Shown here: piece after piece, positions 30,944-42,156 of the stretch | How positions within the stretch are numbered: position 1 is the stretch's first letter | How the letters are laid out: each line of letters starts with the position of its first letter | From: Aedes albopictus | Taxonomy: Eukaryota > Arthropoda > Insecta > Diptera > Culicidae | DNA: 64,000 bases | Direction: 5' to 3' | Assembly (NCBI RefSeq): GCF_035046485.1 | Contig: NC_085138.1 | Coordinates: 288,358,089-288,422,088 of the forward strand | Program-made: the position numbers and the translations under genes | Notes under the pieces: generated by a model | Seen by the model: the letters and a program-made list of their open reading frames with translations, nothing else | The model's database searches: none | Told to the model about the DNA's origin: nothing

Positions 30944-31230
30944 CTTCTTCTTCTTCTTCTTCTTGGCGTAACGTCCTCACTGGGACAAAGCCTGCTTCTC
31001 AGCTTAGTGTTCTATGAGCACTTCCACAGTTATTAACTGAGAGCTTCCTCTGCCAATGACCATTTTGCATGTGTATATCGTGTGGCAGGCACGAAGATAC
31101 TCTATGCCCAAGGAAGTCAAGTAAATTTCCTTTACGAAAAGATCCTGGACCGACCGGGAATCGAACCCGTCACCCTCAGCATGGTCATGCTGAATACCCG
31201 TGCGTTTACCGCCTCGGCTATATGGGCCCT
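30944..31230 (-). mobile_element. Feilai-like SINE, copy 2
   Basis: Same sequence as copy 1, with a (CTT)n tail on the plus strand at the left. It is flanked by a perfect 12-bp duplication, TCACGATGAGAT (30,932-30,943 and 31,231-31,242), which proves the insertion and fixes its ends. Confidence 0.88.
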
Positions 31231-31379
31231 TCACGATGAGATATTGAGTAGATATTTGGCAACTTTTTTAATATCTCATCAATATCATATTAAGATATGA
31301 CATCAAAATTTGATCGTTTCAAGATATGATTATGATATTCACGTCTACCCGGGAACTCCCAGAGCTATGCCCTCAAAAA

Positions 31380-32096
31380 CTTGTTATTGATTGTTTGGTA
31401 GAGTAGGCGGAGAAACTCAAAGAGTTCACGGAGTTACTTCAGGAGAAATTCCCTGTGGAATTTTTAAAATAGTTCTCGAAGGAATTTAGCAGCGCTCTTG
31501 CAAGAGTTTTGGAAAAAAAATGACGGAGGAACTGTTAGAAAAAATAACAAGGAATCTTCTTGGAGAGAATCCACCTTAAGGAAGTTTTGCAACAATATTT
31601 GAAAGAACTTTTTAAAGAATGCTCGGAATGTCTCGGTAAAATTCCTCAATGAAATTCTGTTAGAAAGTTATACTGGAATTCTCAAAGGGACTTCAGGAAA
31701 AACGATCTAGAAGGAATTTTTGGAAAAAAACTGGAAGTATTTCAGGCAGGAGGAACTTCCAGAGGTATGGTGGAATACGTGGAGTAACTTCAGGAGAAAT
31801 TCCCTGTGAAACTTCCGAAAAAAAATCTCAATTTCAAAGGACCTTGAAGACACTCTTGTAGGATTAATGAAGACGAAATTACTGGGAAAATGCTTAAATG
31901 AAGTGCTTGGGGGGATTCTCTACACATTAGTTGTAAAACCAATTACAGATAGAAATTCCAAAAATTATGCACAAGAAACCTCAAAATAAATTTGCAAAGG
32001 AATTCAAAAACAGTAAAAAAAATGCAAACGACCAATCGAATGAAATCACAAAAAAAGGATTCGTTAAGGATTTCTGAAAAAAATATTCAAAAGTTG
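31380..32096 (-). repeat. Degenerate 12-bp repeat block
   Basis: Purine-rich phrases such as GGAGTTACTTCAGGAGAAAT and CTCGAAGGAATT continue the pattern of 8.6-10 kb. No gene. Confidence 0.5.
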
Positions 32097-32555
32097 CACA
32101 CTTAGAAATTCTAAAATTTGCGCGAAACGGAATCGCCAAAGAACGTAAATGTTTTCAAGACTGAATCATAATTTGGACTCAATTTTACGCGCATCATGTA
32201 AGTGCTGGTTGGTTGCGTTAGATGTCAACAAATCCGTTTCACCAGAAAAGTAGAAGCAGTATCACGTTCATCAGCTATCTTCCAACTCGGTGAAATAGCC
32301 GGGAGGTAAGAGATGTGGCTCACGATCAGGAGATCCGGTGTTCGAATCCATACATGGCATTATTTTACTTTTCTATGTTTTATCTGTCAAAACGGGTTTA
32401 GCGATTGCTAGACGCTAAGAAAAAATAAGTTTTATTTTGGGGTGTCTTGAAAGACGTAAATTTACATGTTTCAACCTCTAAATTTGTGTTTTTGGAGATG
32501 CTCGTATATGTCAGGTTCAGGACATTTAAAATTACATGATTTTTTCTAGGTGTGT
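32097..32555 (-). mobile_element. TIR element with tRNA-like segment, copy D (diverged)
   Basis: The ends are CACACTTAGAAATTC and ACATGATTTTTTCTAGGTGT. Inside, on the plus strand, GGTGAAATAGCCGGGAGG (box A-like) and GTGTTCGAATCC (box B) stand about 45 bases apart. It is clearly related to copies A to C at 33.4-34.8 kb but much older. Confidence 0.6.
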
Positions 32556-33442
32556 GGGCTAAAAAATTGGCATAGGAATTTCCACACAAATTATAATTTC
32601 GGTAATTACCGAAGGTATTCCAAACATAATGGTCAGAGCAAGTTTAAAATGAAATATCAAAGACATTCGCTTGAAAACTGCCAAAGAGATTTTCGTAATA
32701 ATTGGCGAATAATCCCAAATCAATAGTCGAATTTAATTCAATACCGATTTCCAGAAAAAAATACCAAAGAAATATTTAAAGAATTTTCCAAAAACATTTC
32801 CCAATATATTTAGTACACGAAATGTCGGTCAAAAATCTCTTCAAAGGAATTTTCCAAAGAAATTGCATGGAAAATTCCCAATCGAATTGTCGAGAGTATT
32901 CTTAGAAAAATACTAGAACAAGGGAAACTCTTGGAAGAATGAAGAACAGAGTCCCAATGAAGTTTTTGGAGAAACTTCGAAAGTAGTTGGACTATGAAAC
33001 TATTAAAAATAAACGCCATAGGAGTTTTCAAATAATCAACACTATTAATTCCTATAAGAAATCCGAGTTAATTAGCGAAGAATTTCTATTTTTTTATTGT
33101 TGTTGGAATATCCAACATTTCGAGTATGTTGCCGCCAAAGGAGTTTCCTCAGAAATTGTCTAATTGATTGTCAAAGGAACTTCCCAAGGAAAATGACCAT
33201 AACAATCCCCATAGAAATTTTTAAAGAAATCTCCAATGACATACTAACGGAATTTCCCACAAATACCCAAGAAATTCTTTACAAAAATTTGCCGAAGGAA
33301 CTCCCACAGAAACTGCAGAAGAACCCATGGAAATAATTCCCTTAAGATATGTTTAAAAACTAAACATAAATATTCTTAAAGAGTAGCTGTTGGAATTCCC
33401 AAAGACATTACTGAAATAATTCCCAAAGAAATTTTGGATCTA
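32556..33442. repeat. Degenerate 12-bp repeat block, continued
   Basis: Phrases like CCAAAGAAATTGCATGGAAA, CCCAAAGAAATTTT and GGAACTCCCACAGAAACTGC mark the same pattern. Short frames here are repeat shadows. Confidence 0.5.
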
Positions 33443-33855
33443 CACTCTTAGAAAAAATCATGTAAATTTAAGTTCACTTGGATGCACATAAAAGGAGCGG
33501 CCCGTTTGACACAAATTTACGTCTTCTATCACAAATAAAATCGAGCTAGCAATCGCTAGAGCCGAAGCGAGGGATAAAACATATGTAAGTAAAATAATGA
33601 CCTGGATTCGAACTCTGGTCCGCTGATTGAGAGGCACGAACTATACCTCTCGGCTGTATCACCGAGTTGTGAAACAATCGATAAATGTAAAAGTGCTTCT
33701 ACTTACCTGGTCAGATAGGTTTGTTGACATCTTATGCAACCAACTCGAACTAACATGTAGGATGTAAAACTGAGTCAAATTTGCCATTCAGTCATGAAAT
33801 GTTTGCGTACGTTGATGGTTTACGTCACGTGTAAATTCCTAATTTTTTAAGAGTG
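33443..33855 (+). mobile_element. TIR element with tRNA-like segment, copy A
   Basis: 413 bp. It begins CACTCTTAGAAAAAATCATG, ends AATTTTTTAAGAGTG and is flanked by TA. On the minus strand it holds GGTGATACAGCCGAGAGG (box A-like) and GAGTTCGAATCCAGG (box B), the two parts of a pol III promoter. It thus combines DNA-transposon ends with SINE-like content. Confidence 0.75.
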
Positions 33856-34006
33856 TATTTCTTAAGAGATAAAACAGAAGTACATAGTTCCAAAAATTCA
33901 ACAACAATATTTCTGATAAAATTTTATGTAAACGTATTATGGATGGAATTTCTGAAGAATTTTCTATTGAAATCCCCAAACATTTTCCAAGACAAAAAAA
34001 AAACTG

Positions 34007-34419
34007 CACTCTTAGAAAAAATCATGTAAATTTAAGTTCACTTGGATGCACATAAAAGGAGCGGCCCGTTTGACACAAATTTACGTCTTCTATCACAAAT
34101 AAAATCGAGCTAGCAATCGCTAGAGCCGAAGCGAGGGATAAAACATATGTGAGTAAAATAATGACCTGGATTCGAACTCTGGTCCGCTGATTGAGAGGCA
34201 CGAACTATACCTCTCGGCTGTATCACCGAGTTGTGAGACAATCGATAAATGTAAAAGTGCTTCTACTTACCTGGTCAGATAGGTTTGTTGACATCTTATG
34301 CAACCAACTCGAACTAACATGTAGGATGTAAGACTGAGTCAAATTTGCCATTCAGTCATGAAATGTTTGCGTACGTTGATGGTTTACGTCACGTGTAAAT
34401 TCCTAATTTTTTAAGAGTG
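34007..34419 (+). mobile_element. TIR element with tRNA-like segment, copy B
   Basis: Also 413 bp and differing from copy A at only a few visible bases. The flank is TG rather than TA on both sides (ends at TG before CACTC and after GAGTG). Two such similar copies 150 bp apart suggest a local duplication or two recent insertions. Confidence 0.75.
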
Positions 34420-34575
34420 TGTAGAAGAAATTTCCAAACACATTCTCGAATATATTGCCGAGAAAATCCGCAAAGTGTTAGAGAAAACAATCTAACTGAA
34501 TTGTCATTTCAAACTATCTTCAAACAGTTGTGATTGTCATGAAAACTCTTCCAATTCCAACAGTGCTAACTATAG

Positions 34576-34803
34576 TACACTCGGTGATACAGCCGAGAGG
34601 TATAGTTCGTGCCTCTCAATCAGCGGACCAGAGTTCGAATCCAGGTCATTATTTTACTTACATATGTTTTATCCCTCGCTTCGGCTCTAGCGATTGCTAG
34701 CTCGATTTTATTTGTGATAGAAGACGTAAATTTGTGTCAAACGGGCCGCTCCTTTTATGTGCATCCAAGTGAACTTAAATTTACATGATTTTTTCTAAGA
34801 GTG
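34576..34803 (-). mobile_element. TIR element with tRNA-like segment, deletion derivative C
   Basis: Inverted relative to A and B. It keeps the CTAAGAGTG end at 34,803, but the other side begins CACTCGGTGATACAGCC, so the five-base tip CACTC is fused directly to the tRNA-like start. TA flanks both sides. It is 228 bp instead of 413. Confidence 0.65.
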
Positions 34804-34830
34804 TATTATCAAATACTCGAATAAATCCAG

Positions 34831-35150
34831 TTACTGCGAAGTATTTTTGATATTTGTCTCCAAAAGTTTAGGTACTTTCTCAAAATTTACAATTGCTCTA
34901 ATTATAAAAAAATAAATAAAATAACGCCTGTAGTCCCATACCGCTTGCAAATCCTCTGATAAGCGGAAAAGGGTTCTGAAGTGCACGAACAAATGCTCCA
35001 ATTGGTTTGTCGTGTCGGTTAACAACTGTCCAGACGTGTCTTTCACGGGTATAGAAGCACCTATCTTATGTAATCCCACTAAGGTGTCGAAAAATATCAT
35101 AGAAGAGGCAAATGTTTCAAGCATTTTTTTATTTAGGGATGTCACCTACA
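34831..35150 (-). pseudogene. Non-LTR retrotransposon ORF2 remnant
   Basis: The minus strand reads KDTSGQLLTDTTNQLEHLFV then HFRTLFRLSED, which resembles the linker before the RT domain of non-LTR elements (pattern: D-x-G-x-L-x-T ... W/F-x-x-H-F-x-x-L). The surrounding frame of 104 codons lacks an RT core. Only this short similarity supports the call. Confidence 0.4.
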
Positions 35151-35949
35151 TTTGTTTTGTTCCATCTACACGAGCGTTTGACTTCCTTCCCGTGAGTCGA
35201 ATATTAGTGCTGAGAACTGCTATAACTCCTCTTGTTTTCACTCGCTGAATCTCGGCTTTGACGATGCTTCAATCCTCTATCTTCTGAAAGCATCTGTAAT
35301 AAAGATAAATCAATCACCCCTATATCGTCCTCCAGGTGAAAGTATTTGTTCACTGTTCATATGAAACTGATTATTGTCCATGCTCACTTGCAGTGTACAG
35401 TGTGATAGATGTTCAGCCATGTCAGTGTAATAGAAATTAGAATTTTCATTTTCAAAATAGGGAAGATAGCAAAAGTAACACAGTTTCTTGATTATCAGGA
35501 TGAGTGATAATAAGTTGGCAGATTGATTCAAAACCACGATAATTAATCGTATTATTTTCTACCGTGTTTCAGCAAATTTCAGAAGACTTTTCTTTAGTTT
35601 CCATATTCAGCATTATTTCATAAGTTTAGAAATCAAATCACGAATCAATCGCTTCAAAAATATAATCTACAGCCTTTAGAACGGTTCTATTCGTTTGCAT
35701 TGAAAATTCCACCTCGTCCATCGGTTTAGGCGAACAGCGTCGAATGTAAAGCAACCATTTAATAACCAATAAAAAAAAGTTATATAATTTATGTCCTATG
35801 ATTTGCGTTCGCCCAAGAGGAAGCTTCCAATGGTCTTCAGCACGCATTGTATGCAAAGCAGCCCGAACGCTGTACGAATGTGATTTAGCCCCTTGTGAGG
35901 AGTTGGCGATTGGAAATTTGATTTTTCAATTTGCCAGCAGTACGCCAAG
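35151..35949. other. Unassigned DNA
   Basis: No supported gene or repeat. Short frames exist on both strands without protein-like character. Confidence 0.35.
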
Positions 35950-36660
35950 ATAGGAAGGTTAAAGCCCTCCAAGCACTACGGTGGACAATGTGGACCTGAG
36001 CTAGTGCGCACGCCCGTGTTTGTTATAGATTCGTCGGCAGTCTATGGCGTCAGTCTATTATTATAATTTTTGGCTCAAAAATATCATTGCTTCTTGCTCG
36101 CCCCCTAACCAAGCGATTGTCGCCACACAGTCGAATATGCCCTGGACGAGCACGGAATCGATAAGGAGAAGGACTGGGTGCGGCCCGTGCCACTTGGCTC
36201 CCGAACGCCGGACACCAGCGCCAGCGATCGAGCAGCCAGCCATTGGGCCAAATTAAGTCTTCGACGGGCCAAATTAAGGTCATTGCGTCAGCAGCCCACG
36301 AGTGTGTATGTGCGAGCGCGCGCCATGTCATCTGTCATCTCGAGAGGAAGACATGACTTGATGGCTAATTGTCTGGATCGAAGATTGAAGTTTCTTCGTT
36401 GCGCGTCTTCTGCCATATAGCGCTAGCACTCGACTGCATGTTCGGGCAATTATGTGATGGTGCACAGGCGCTGCTGGCACTACTGGCACTGACTGCGCTG
36501 GAGCCCTCCCGCGGGTCAGCCATTTATCAAAGTCCAAATATTTGCACAACAAAACTGAGGTATTTCTGATTGAGGGCATAACAAAGTGAAGTTGTTTGAC
36601 CTGCGATGTGCCATTTGGCATCGCTTTCGGTGCTGCTTGAATTTGCCAGCAACAATGTTT
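35950..36660. other. GC-rich, repeat-poor island
   Basis: About 700 bp is clearly richer in GC than the surroundings, with segments such as CGAACGCCGGACACCAGCGC and GCGAGCGCGCGCC and no repeat found elsewhere in the window. Frames up to 97 codons overlap on both strands but none looks like a known protein. It may be a regulatory region or a noncoding first exon. Confidence 0.35.
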
Positions 36661-37487
36661 AACATTTCAATTGGAGACAGAAATTTGGCTACCGAGTTTC
36701 TAATGGAATAGATTTCCTTTGTCATAGATCATTATGAGACTTATTTTGATGGTTATTAATTGCTTAAGTTTGAGTAGAAACATGTTTAGAGACCTAATAA
36801 TGGTAAATAGATGACATTATAAAACTTATATAACGAAATAGAACAGATTTGTAGTTAATGGATACATAGAATGGGATAGAAAGTATTTGTAACGGAATAA
36901 CATGAAGCTTAAAAGTGCTCTAACAGGAATTTGGATAACGAGGACATTCACTAACAAAATGTTACAGCAAGTCTGCACTTCTCCGACATTATCGACCTGC
37001 CGACATTGTCGTTCACGCAGAAAAATCTACGGTAAAAATAACCATATTCAACGTAAAGTCAAAAGAAATTTGACATTGTTTTGGCCGCAATGAGAATGTA
37101 TGATTGTTTTTACAATCCTGTTTTATTGTTTCTCAATCGGAAATCTGATTGAAATAACAATAGTTTCAGGCTTTTGACGTGGGATGTCAAGCTCGACATC
37201 TACAATATTATGGTAGTTTCAAAAATAGTTTTCTTTTACTTTCAATAATATATTCATTAGAAAACAACATGCTTGTTTTTTTTTCTCTGGGTTATTATTA
37301 GTTATATTAAAAAAAGAGAAAAAAATATTCTCACAGAACAATCAGGAAATCTCCTGATTAATCAAATTTACATTTTTCACAAATGTCTTACCTTGTATAA
37401 CGCATGCCGCACTAATTTATATTAATTTTCGATTATGCTTTTCATATACAACAACTTTGCATTACTTGAAAACTATACCTTTTGGTG
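36661..37487. other. Unassigned AT-rich DNA
   Basis: 37,010-37,300 has ACGCAGAAAAATCTACGGTA and AAACAACATGCTTGTTTTTT and may be a decayed MITE. No gene. Confidence 0.35.
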
Positions 37488-37632
37488 GCATCCATTAAGT
37501 ACGTCACGCTTAGAGGGGGGAGGGGGGTTTGAGAAAGTGTGACAAACAATGTATTAGGTATAGGAAAAATCAGTACGAAGGGGGGAGGGGGGTTGAAATT
37601 TTCAATTTTAACGTGACGTATTTAATGGATGC
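37488..37632. mobile_element. MITE with GCATCCATTAA ends
   Basis: GCATCCATTAAGTACGTCACG pairs in reverse with CGTGACGTATTTAATGGATGC. The 145-bp body has two GGGGGGAGGGGGG runs. It resembles the TACGTTACGC family in plan. Confidence 0.7.
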
Positions 37633-37832
37633 TCCCTTTCCAGCATTTGAAAAGTAGTAAATGCTTTTCAAAACAAAACATTCTGCTTGGTTTGACAGAA
37701 GTGACCGAGGGATTCATCAGTAAAACATTTGCATCAAATTACTCTGCTTCATTTTATGTTAATTATTGTGGTTTTACAATCCTATTCGAAGTCGAGGGAT
37801 TGTTCAGTTAAATTGACTTACAAACAAAGTAA

Positions 37833-38048
37833 GGTACACCGGGGCAAGTTGAAACAGGTGGGGCAAGATGAAACAGCGGGTTAACATGAAGTTATCCAAT
37901 GATTGTGAACAGCTTGAATGCCATAACACATAGTTTTTGATTCAAACAATCTTTTAACGAAAGAAAGAATTCTAAAATGTATTGAAAACTATTTCAAAAC
38001 TTCGTGTTTCATCTTGCCCCACCCGTTTCAACTTGCCCCGGTGTACCT
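37833..38048. mobile_element. MITE with AGGTACACCGGGGC ends
   Basis: AGGTACACCGGGGCAAGTTG is mirrored by CAACTTGCCCCGGTGTACCT with TA on both sides. The arms run about 45 bp (also GGGGCAAGATGAAACA against TGTTTCATCTTGCCCC). Total 216 bp, no coding capacity. Confidence 0.8.
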
Positions 38049-39187
38049 TAGAAATATGTTAGTTTCCACAAGAGTCACCATAAAGTACTGGAGTGTTAAA
38101 TCAAACATATTTTTTATTATTTTTTTTTCCTGTTCGGGTTTGTCACTGCGACCAGTTTTTAGATCTATTGTGACATTACCTGTATCCTTAGTGTAGTGCA
38201 TGTCGCATTACTCAATTGCCATTGAAGGGCAATAAAGTATCGATTTTGATACAGTTTTTGTTTTGTTTTCTTAGAAAACAAAACAAGAGTACTGATACTG
38301 GCCATGCATCGGAAACCTAGCATCACCCTTGTTTTACTTCTAAATTCTCCCCAGTAGGAAGTTTAGGACCCGGGTTTTAACATTAGCAGCAATATCATTC
38401 CAATAATGGGACATGTGTTCAGTAATAAGGATTCTAGTATGTTCCTTGCGTACTAGCACTTTCTAGTCTTCGAAGAGTTAGTACATACATGAATCCCTAA
38501 CCCAATTTGTTTTCCTTTGCATTGAGTTTAGCCTCAGATGGTGAGGTTTTTAACTATATGCAAAGTAAAGCAGATAAACTCAGTTTTATTCAAAAACTGG
38601 AAGTCTCCAAAACACCAGTAGTAAGGACTAAATACTATAATTCCTTGAATTGCCAGAACACATATTCAAAAATTGAACAATAGGATGACACTAGATTTCG
38701 GTTTGGAAGATCTATCACCGCAACGCAACCCAGAAAGGCGATCTTCCCACGCTACGGGCTCCGTTAAAGATCGAGCATCTTTCAAACCCCCTCAACCATT
38801 CATCCCTCAGCACGGGTCGCCTGACACCTTGGATTGGGGTTACCTGTTTGGTGGACTTTTACCCCCGGAACAGGTGGTCCGTAGTGCTATTCTAAGCCGG
38901 CAGCTACACGGGCAAAAAAATTAATTTCACATGGATTTTCAATTAGCAAATCTGTTTGAAACTATAAAAATTCACATTTTTTCAAAAGAATTTCAATGTG
39001 TAGATTCAACAAACGTTATTTTAGTTTCAAATGTGAACGCTTTTCTGTCCGTGTTGTGCACGCTAGGGCTTCGTGCTGCGAGCCGAAATGTGTAGAGCTA
39101 AGGAGATTTTGGATAGATGAGATGTTTTAAAAGTGGAAGCAGCACCTCCATTAACACCTGATCGGCACGGAGAACGTTGGCATAGCG
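38049..39187. other. Mostly unassigned; one small frame of unknown nature
   Basis: An ATG frame from 38,685 to 38,924 (79 codons, LEDLSPQRNPERRSSHATGS ... LLPPEQVVRSAILSRQLHG) is GC-richer than its surroundings and looks partly protein-like. It may belong to a transposon 3' region; I do not recognise it. Confidence 0.25.
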
Positions 39188-39260
39188 CAGAGGTTCCCAA
39201 ACTTTTTGCTATTGCGGCGCCATTTTAAATTTTCGGAAATGTCGCGGCGCACCAACATCT
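39188..39260. mobile_element. Possible end of a hAT-type element
   Basis: CAGAGGTTCCCAAACTTTTT matches the usual hAT terminal pattern (CAGNGGTTCNCAAACTT) and is followed by TTGCGGCGCC. A second end and an 8-bp duplication were not found nearby. Confidence 0.35.
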
Positions 39261-40239
39261 CTTAACATCGAATTTTCTACAACTTTTAGTTCAAAAATTT
39301 AAATTCAAAACTGTGAAGAATTTTTAATATTTTTAAAAATTCAAATAAAGTTCTGATTCTCAACATATTTTTTGAAGAAAAATTGCTCAAGGATGTCATA
39401 AATATTTGTTAGATTTCTAATGTCTTATTTATTGACAAAAAATCTTTTCTCTTATTAATTTTTCGCACAGATTTAACAAATATGACTCTACACCTTAAGC
39501 AAGCTGCTGATTACCAATAATTTTGCAAAATACAGTGAAATTGTTGCAATACTTTGATAATTCCGGGTGAATTGAACAGAAATGAAATGAACAGAATTGA
39601 AAATTTAAGATTTCTGTGGGAATTACAAAGCTTTCAAAGATGGGTAGTTAAGAATGTGGTATGGAAAATTTCAGCAAACTAATGTTTGATTATTATGTCT
39701 TGAAAAACGCTTGAAGGACTTCCTTTCACATAAGTTTTAGATGACTATTTTTGAACTACATTGAAAAAGTTGATTAACTTTAAGAAGTGGGTTTGGTGCA
39801 CAAAACTTATGAAAAATGTCTGAATCTCGCGTTCCTCAAAGAATTTCGGAGCGGGTCTTAAAAGTTACATAGCTCTCCATCATTACTCATAAAGATCTCA
39901 AAAATAACCAAGTATGAGATGAAACCTTATAACACGTAACCGACAATTTGCAAAAGTATTGTGTGATAGTGACGTTAGTCAAAAATGATGTCCCGGATAG
40001 CAGGAGACAACATAAAGACCGTGAGACTGATTTAAATTATTCTGGAAAGAAATTTAATGAGATTTTAGAAATACTTGTTTTTAATTGCAAGCTGTTGATA
40101 TAATCGAAACTAAACTGATGTTTTGGAAATCCAATAATCTATTTAAGAATCTCAACAAAAATATCTAAAAACTGCAAAAATTTTGAAACTTGGTGAAAAT
40201 CTAAATGTTTTAAAAGGATACCAAAGATTTCATAGAATA
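39261..40239. other. Unassigned AT-rich DNA
   Basis: No gene or repeat recognised; possibly the body of the hAT-like element. Confidence 0.3.
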
Positions 40240-40805
40240 AAGGGCGAACACGAAATCATTGCAACACCTTTATTTGTCTTTAAAATTTCATGTATTCATC
40301 GGAAAAAACCAGAATTGTAGAGCAGTTTTATACATATATTTACCTCAGTTTTTATATACTGGAACAGTAATTGGGGATAACATTTTGTATGATAAAATTT
40401 TAGACACTTTCGTTTATCGCCATCCATGAGAGCTTGAAAATTTTGGTATCCCGCACCTCTTTAATATTTTTCGATTTTTTTTCTTTTCTGCGCTTGTGCT
40501 CCAAAGTCAACCAATCTTTGGACTTCTTTTCACATTTTCAGATGGTTGAATTGCAATCTTGCAGCATATTTTGTTTCAAACCAAGACGGTACAGCTCTGG
40601 ATCTTGCTTGGAGTGTTAAACATTTTAACACTTATTTTTTCTTTAATAACTTCCATCTTTACCGCAACAAGCCACACGGTTTGGCAATTTACAGGATATA
40701 AACAATATTTCTAAGAGTAACTGTACAAAATTTGATCAATTTCTGTCCACCGGAAAAAAAGTTACAGCAAGTTGTAAGTGTTGCAATAATTTCGTGTTCG
40801 CCCTT
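40240..40805 (-). mobile_element. TA-flanked element, possible Tc1/mariner relic
   Basis: AAGGGCGAACACGAAATCAT on the left is mirrored by ATAATTTCGTGTTCGCCCTT on the right, with TA on both sides (40,238-40,239 and 40,806-40,807). 566 bp. Short minus-strand frames in the middle may descend from a transposase, but none is intact, so the superfamily rests on the TA target and TIR. Confidence 0.65.
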
Positions 40806-40807
40806 TA

Positions 40808-41665
40808 TTCGAAGGTTGGGATACTTTTTGGAAAAAAATCCGTAAAGCAACACTTCCAAGTTCTATAAAACCAAAAAGACGTTTACATTCCTATTCTAAT
40901 TGGTAATGGAATGCTATTTGGAAAGGTACAGCTATCCAATCAAAGGTTGAAGTCAAAAAGACATGAAAACTTCCATTGCCGACCACGCCCATCTTCTGCG
41001 TTACGAGGATTATGAATGATGTGACGACACCTACTTTACAAGAGGTCAGCAACTCACCGACGGCCCCATAGGTGTCAAGGAGTTGGATTAATATTTGGAA
41101 AAGGTTGATTTGGAATTGCATGGCTTAGCACTAGCCGATCGAAACACACGCGGAGACGAGAAACACGTGACAGAACACACGACAGCAGCCATCCGCGCGC
41201 ATAGCTTGCTCTCAATATAAAACTATTGAGTAATTTTTCGAGAACCTTCTGAAGAACACCAATGGAAAATTGCTGAATGAATTCCTGAGGGAATCTCTGG
41301 AGGAACACTTGGAGAGATTTCCAAAGAAATAATGCTTTCTCAAGGGCCACCTGGTGCTATCACTTGCAGGATTTCTTGTTGAAAAGATTGTGAGAAATTC
41401 TGCGTAAAACTTATGTCTACAAAAAAATAAAAAAAATAAATGATGAGGGAATTTTTTGGCAGTGTTGCTGTAGATAATCGTGAAGAAAATTCTAAAGAAG
41501 TGCTTGGTACATAAATCCTAACTTCTATTTGATTGTTCCAGTTCTAGTTCTAGTAAATCAATGAGTCGCAAATACGAACTGATCGCTCATCTATGCTGCA
41601 GCTCATGCAAATGTTCAGTTTTATAACGAAATGTGATAATTTATGCAGTAGAAACTTTGTGTGAT
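40808..41665. other. Unassigned DNA with a short 12-bp repeat block
   Basis: 41,220-41,350 carries the 12-bp pattern (GAATTCCTGAGGGAATCTCT, GGAGGAACACTTGGAGAG). No gene supported. Confidence 0.4.
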
Positions 41666-42156
41666 AGGGTAAGTGTACCAATTATGGCTATAGTACCAAT
41701 TATTCGTCATAGTTGATTTTCACCCTCTAACGATGTGAATCAACAAGAAAAAAATTGTAAACAACAGATCACGTTCACAAAAGATGGTTGCACTCATTCA
41801 AACTTCACATTTTCCTCGATTTATGGTAGAAATAAATCATTTTCCTTATAATTTCGGCTTCATTGCACCCTTTTTCGCTATAGTGTACCAGTTATGGCTA
41901 ATCCCATAAGGAATGCATGCAAATAGTGCGAAAAGGAACCGATGTTAAAAAATGTAACCATAACTGGTACAGGGTTCCTATCATTGGCACATGCTGTAAT
42001 AAATACTAAAAGTAGTTTCGGCTCTGTTTTTATATGTTTCCTGTAAAGTATTGAAACTAAGCTATCGTTTAACATATTGATGACATTCGTTGGTCTTCTC
42101 GTTATTTTTCTACAAATAGTTTTCCTTAGGTAGTGCCATAATTGGTACAGATACCC
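41666..42156. mobile_element. MITE with GGGTAAGTGTACC ends
   Basis: GGGTAAGTGTACCAATTATG is mirrored by CATAATTGGTACAGATACCC with TA on both sides (41,664-41,665 and 42,157-42,158). Inner copies of TACCAGTTATGG and CATAACTGGTAC add further symmetry. 491 bp. Confidence 0.75.

Noticed and set aside
33600..33665. A tRNA gene on the minus strand
   Set aside because: Box A and B are tRNA-like, but the segment is part of a 413-bp repeated element present in several copies, and a full cloverleaf was not evident.
36044..36621. Overlapping frames of 60-97 codons in the GC-rich island
   Set aside because: They overlap on both strands, lack protein-like character and follow from low stop-codon density in GC-rich DNA.
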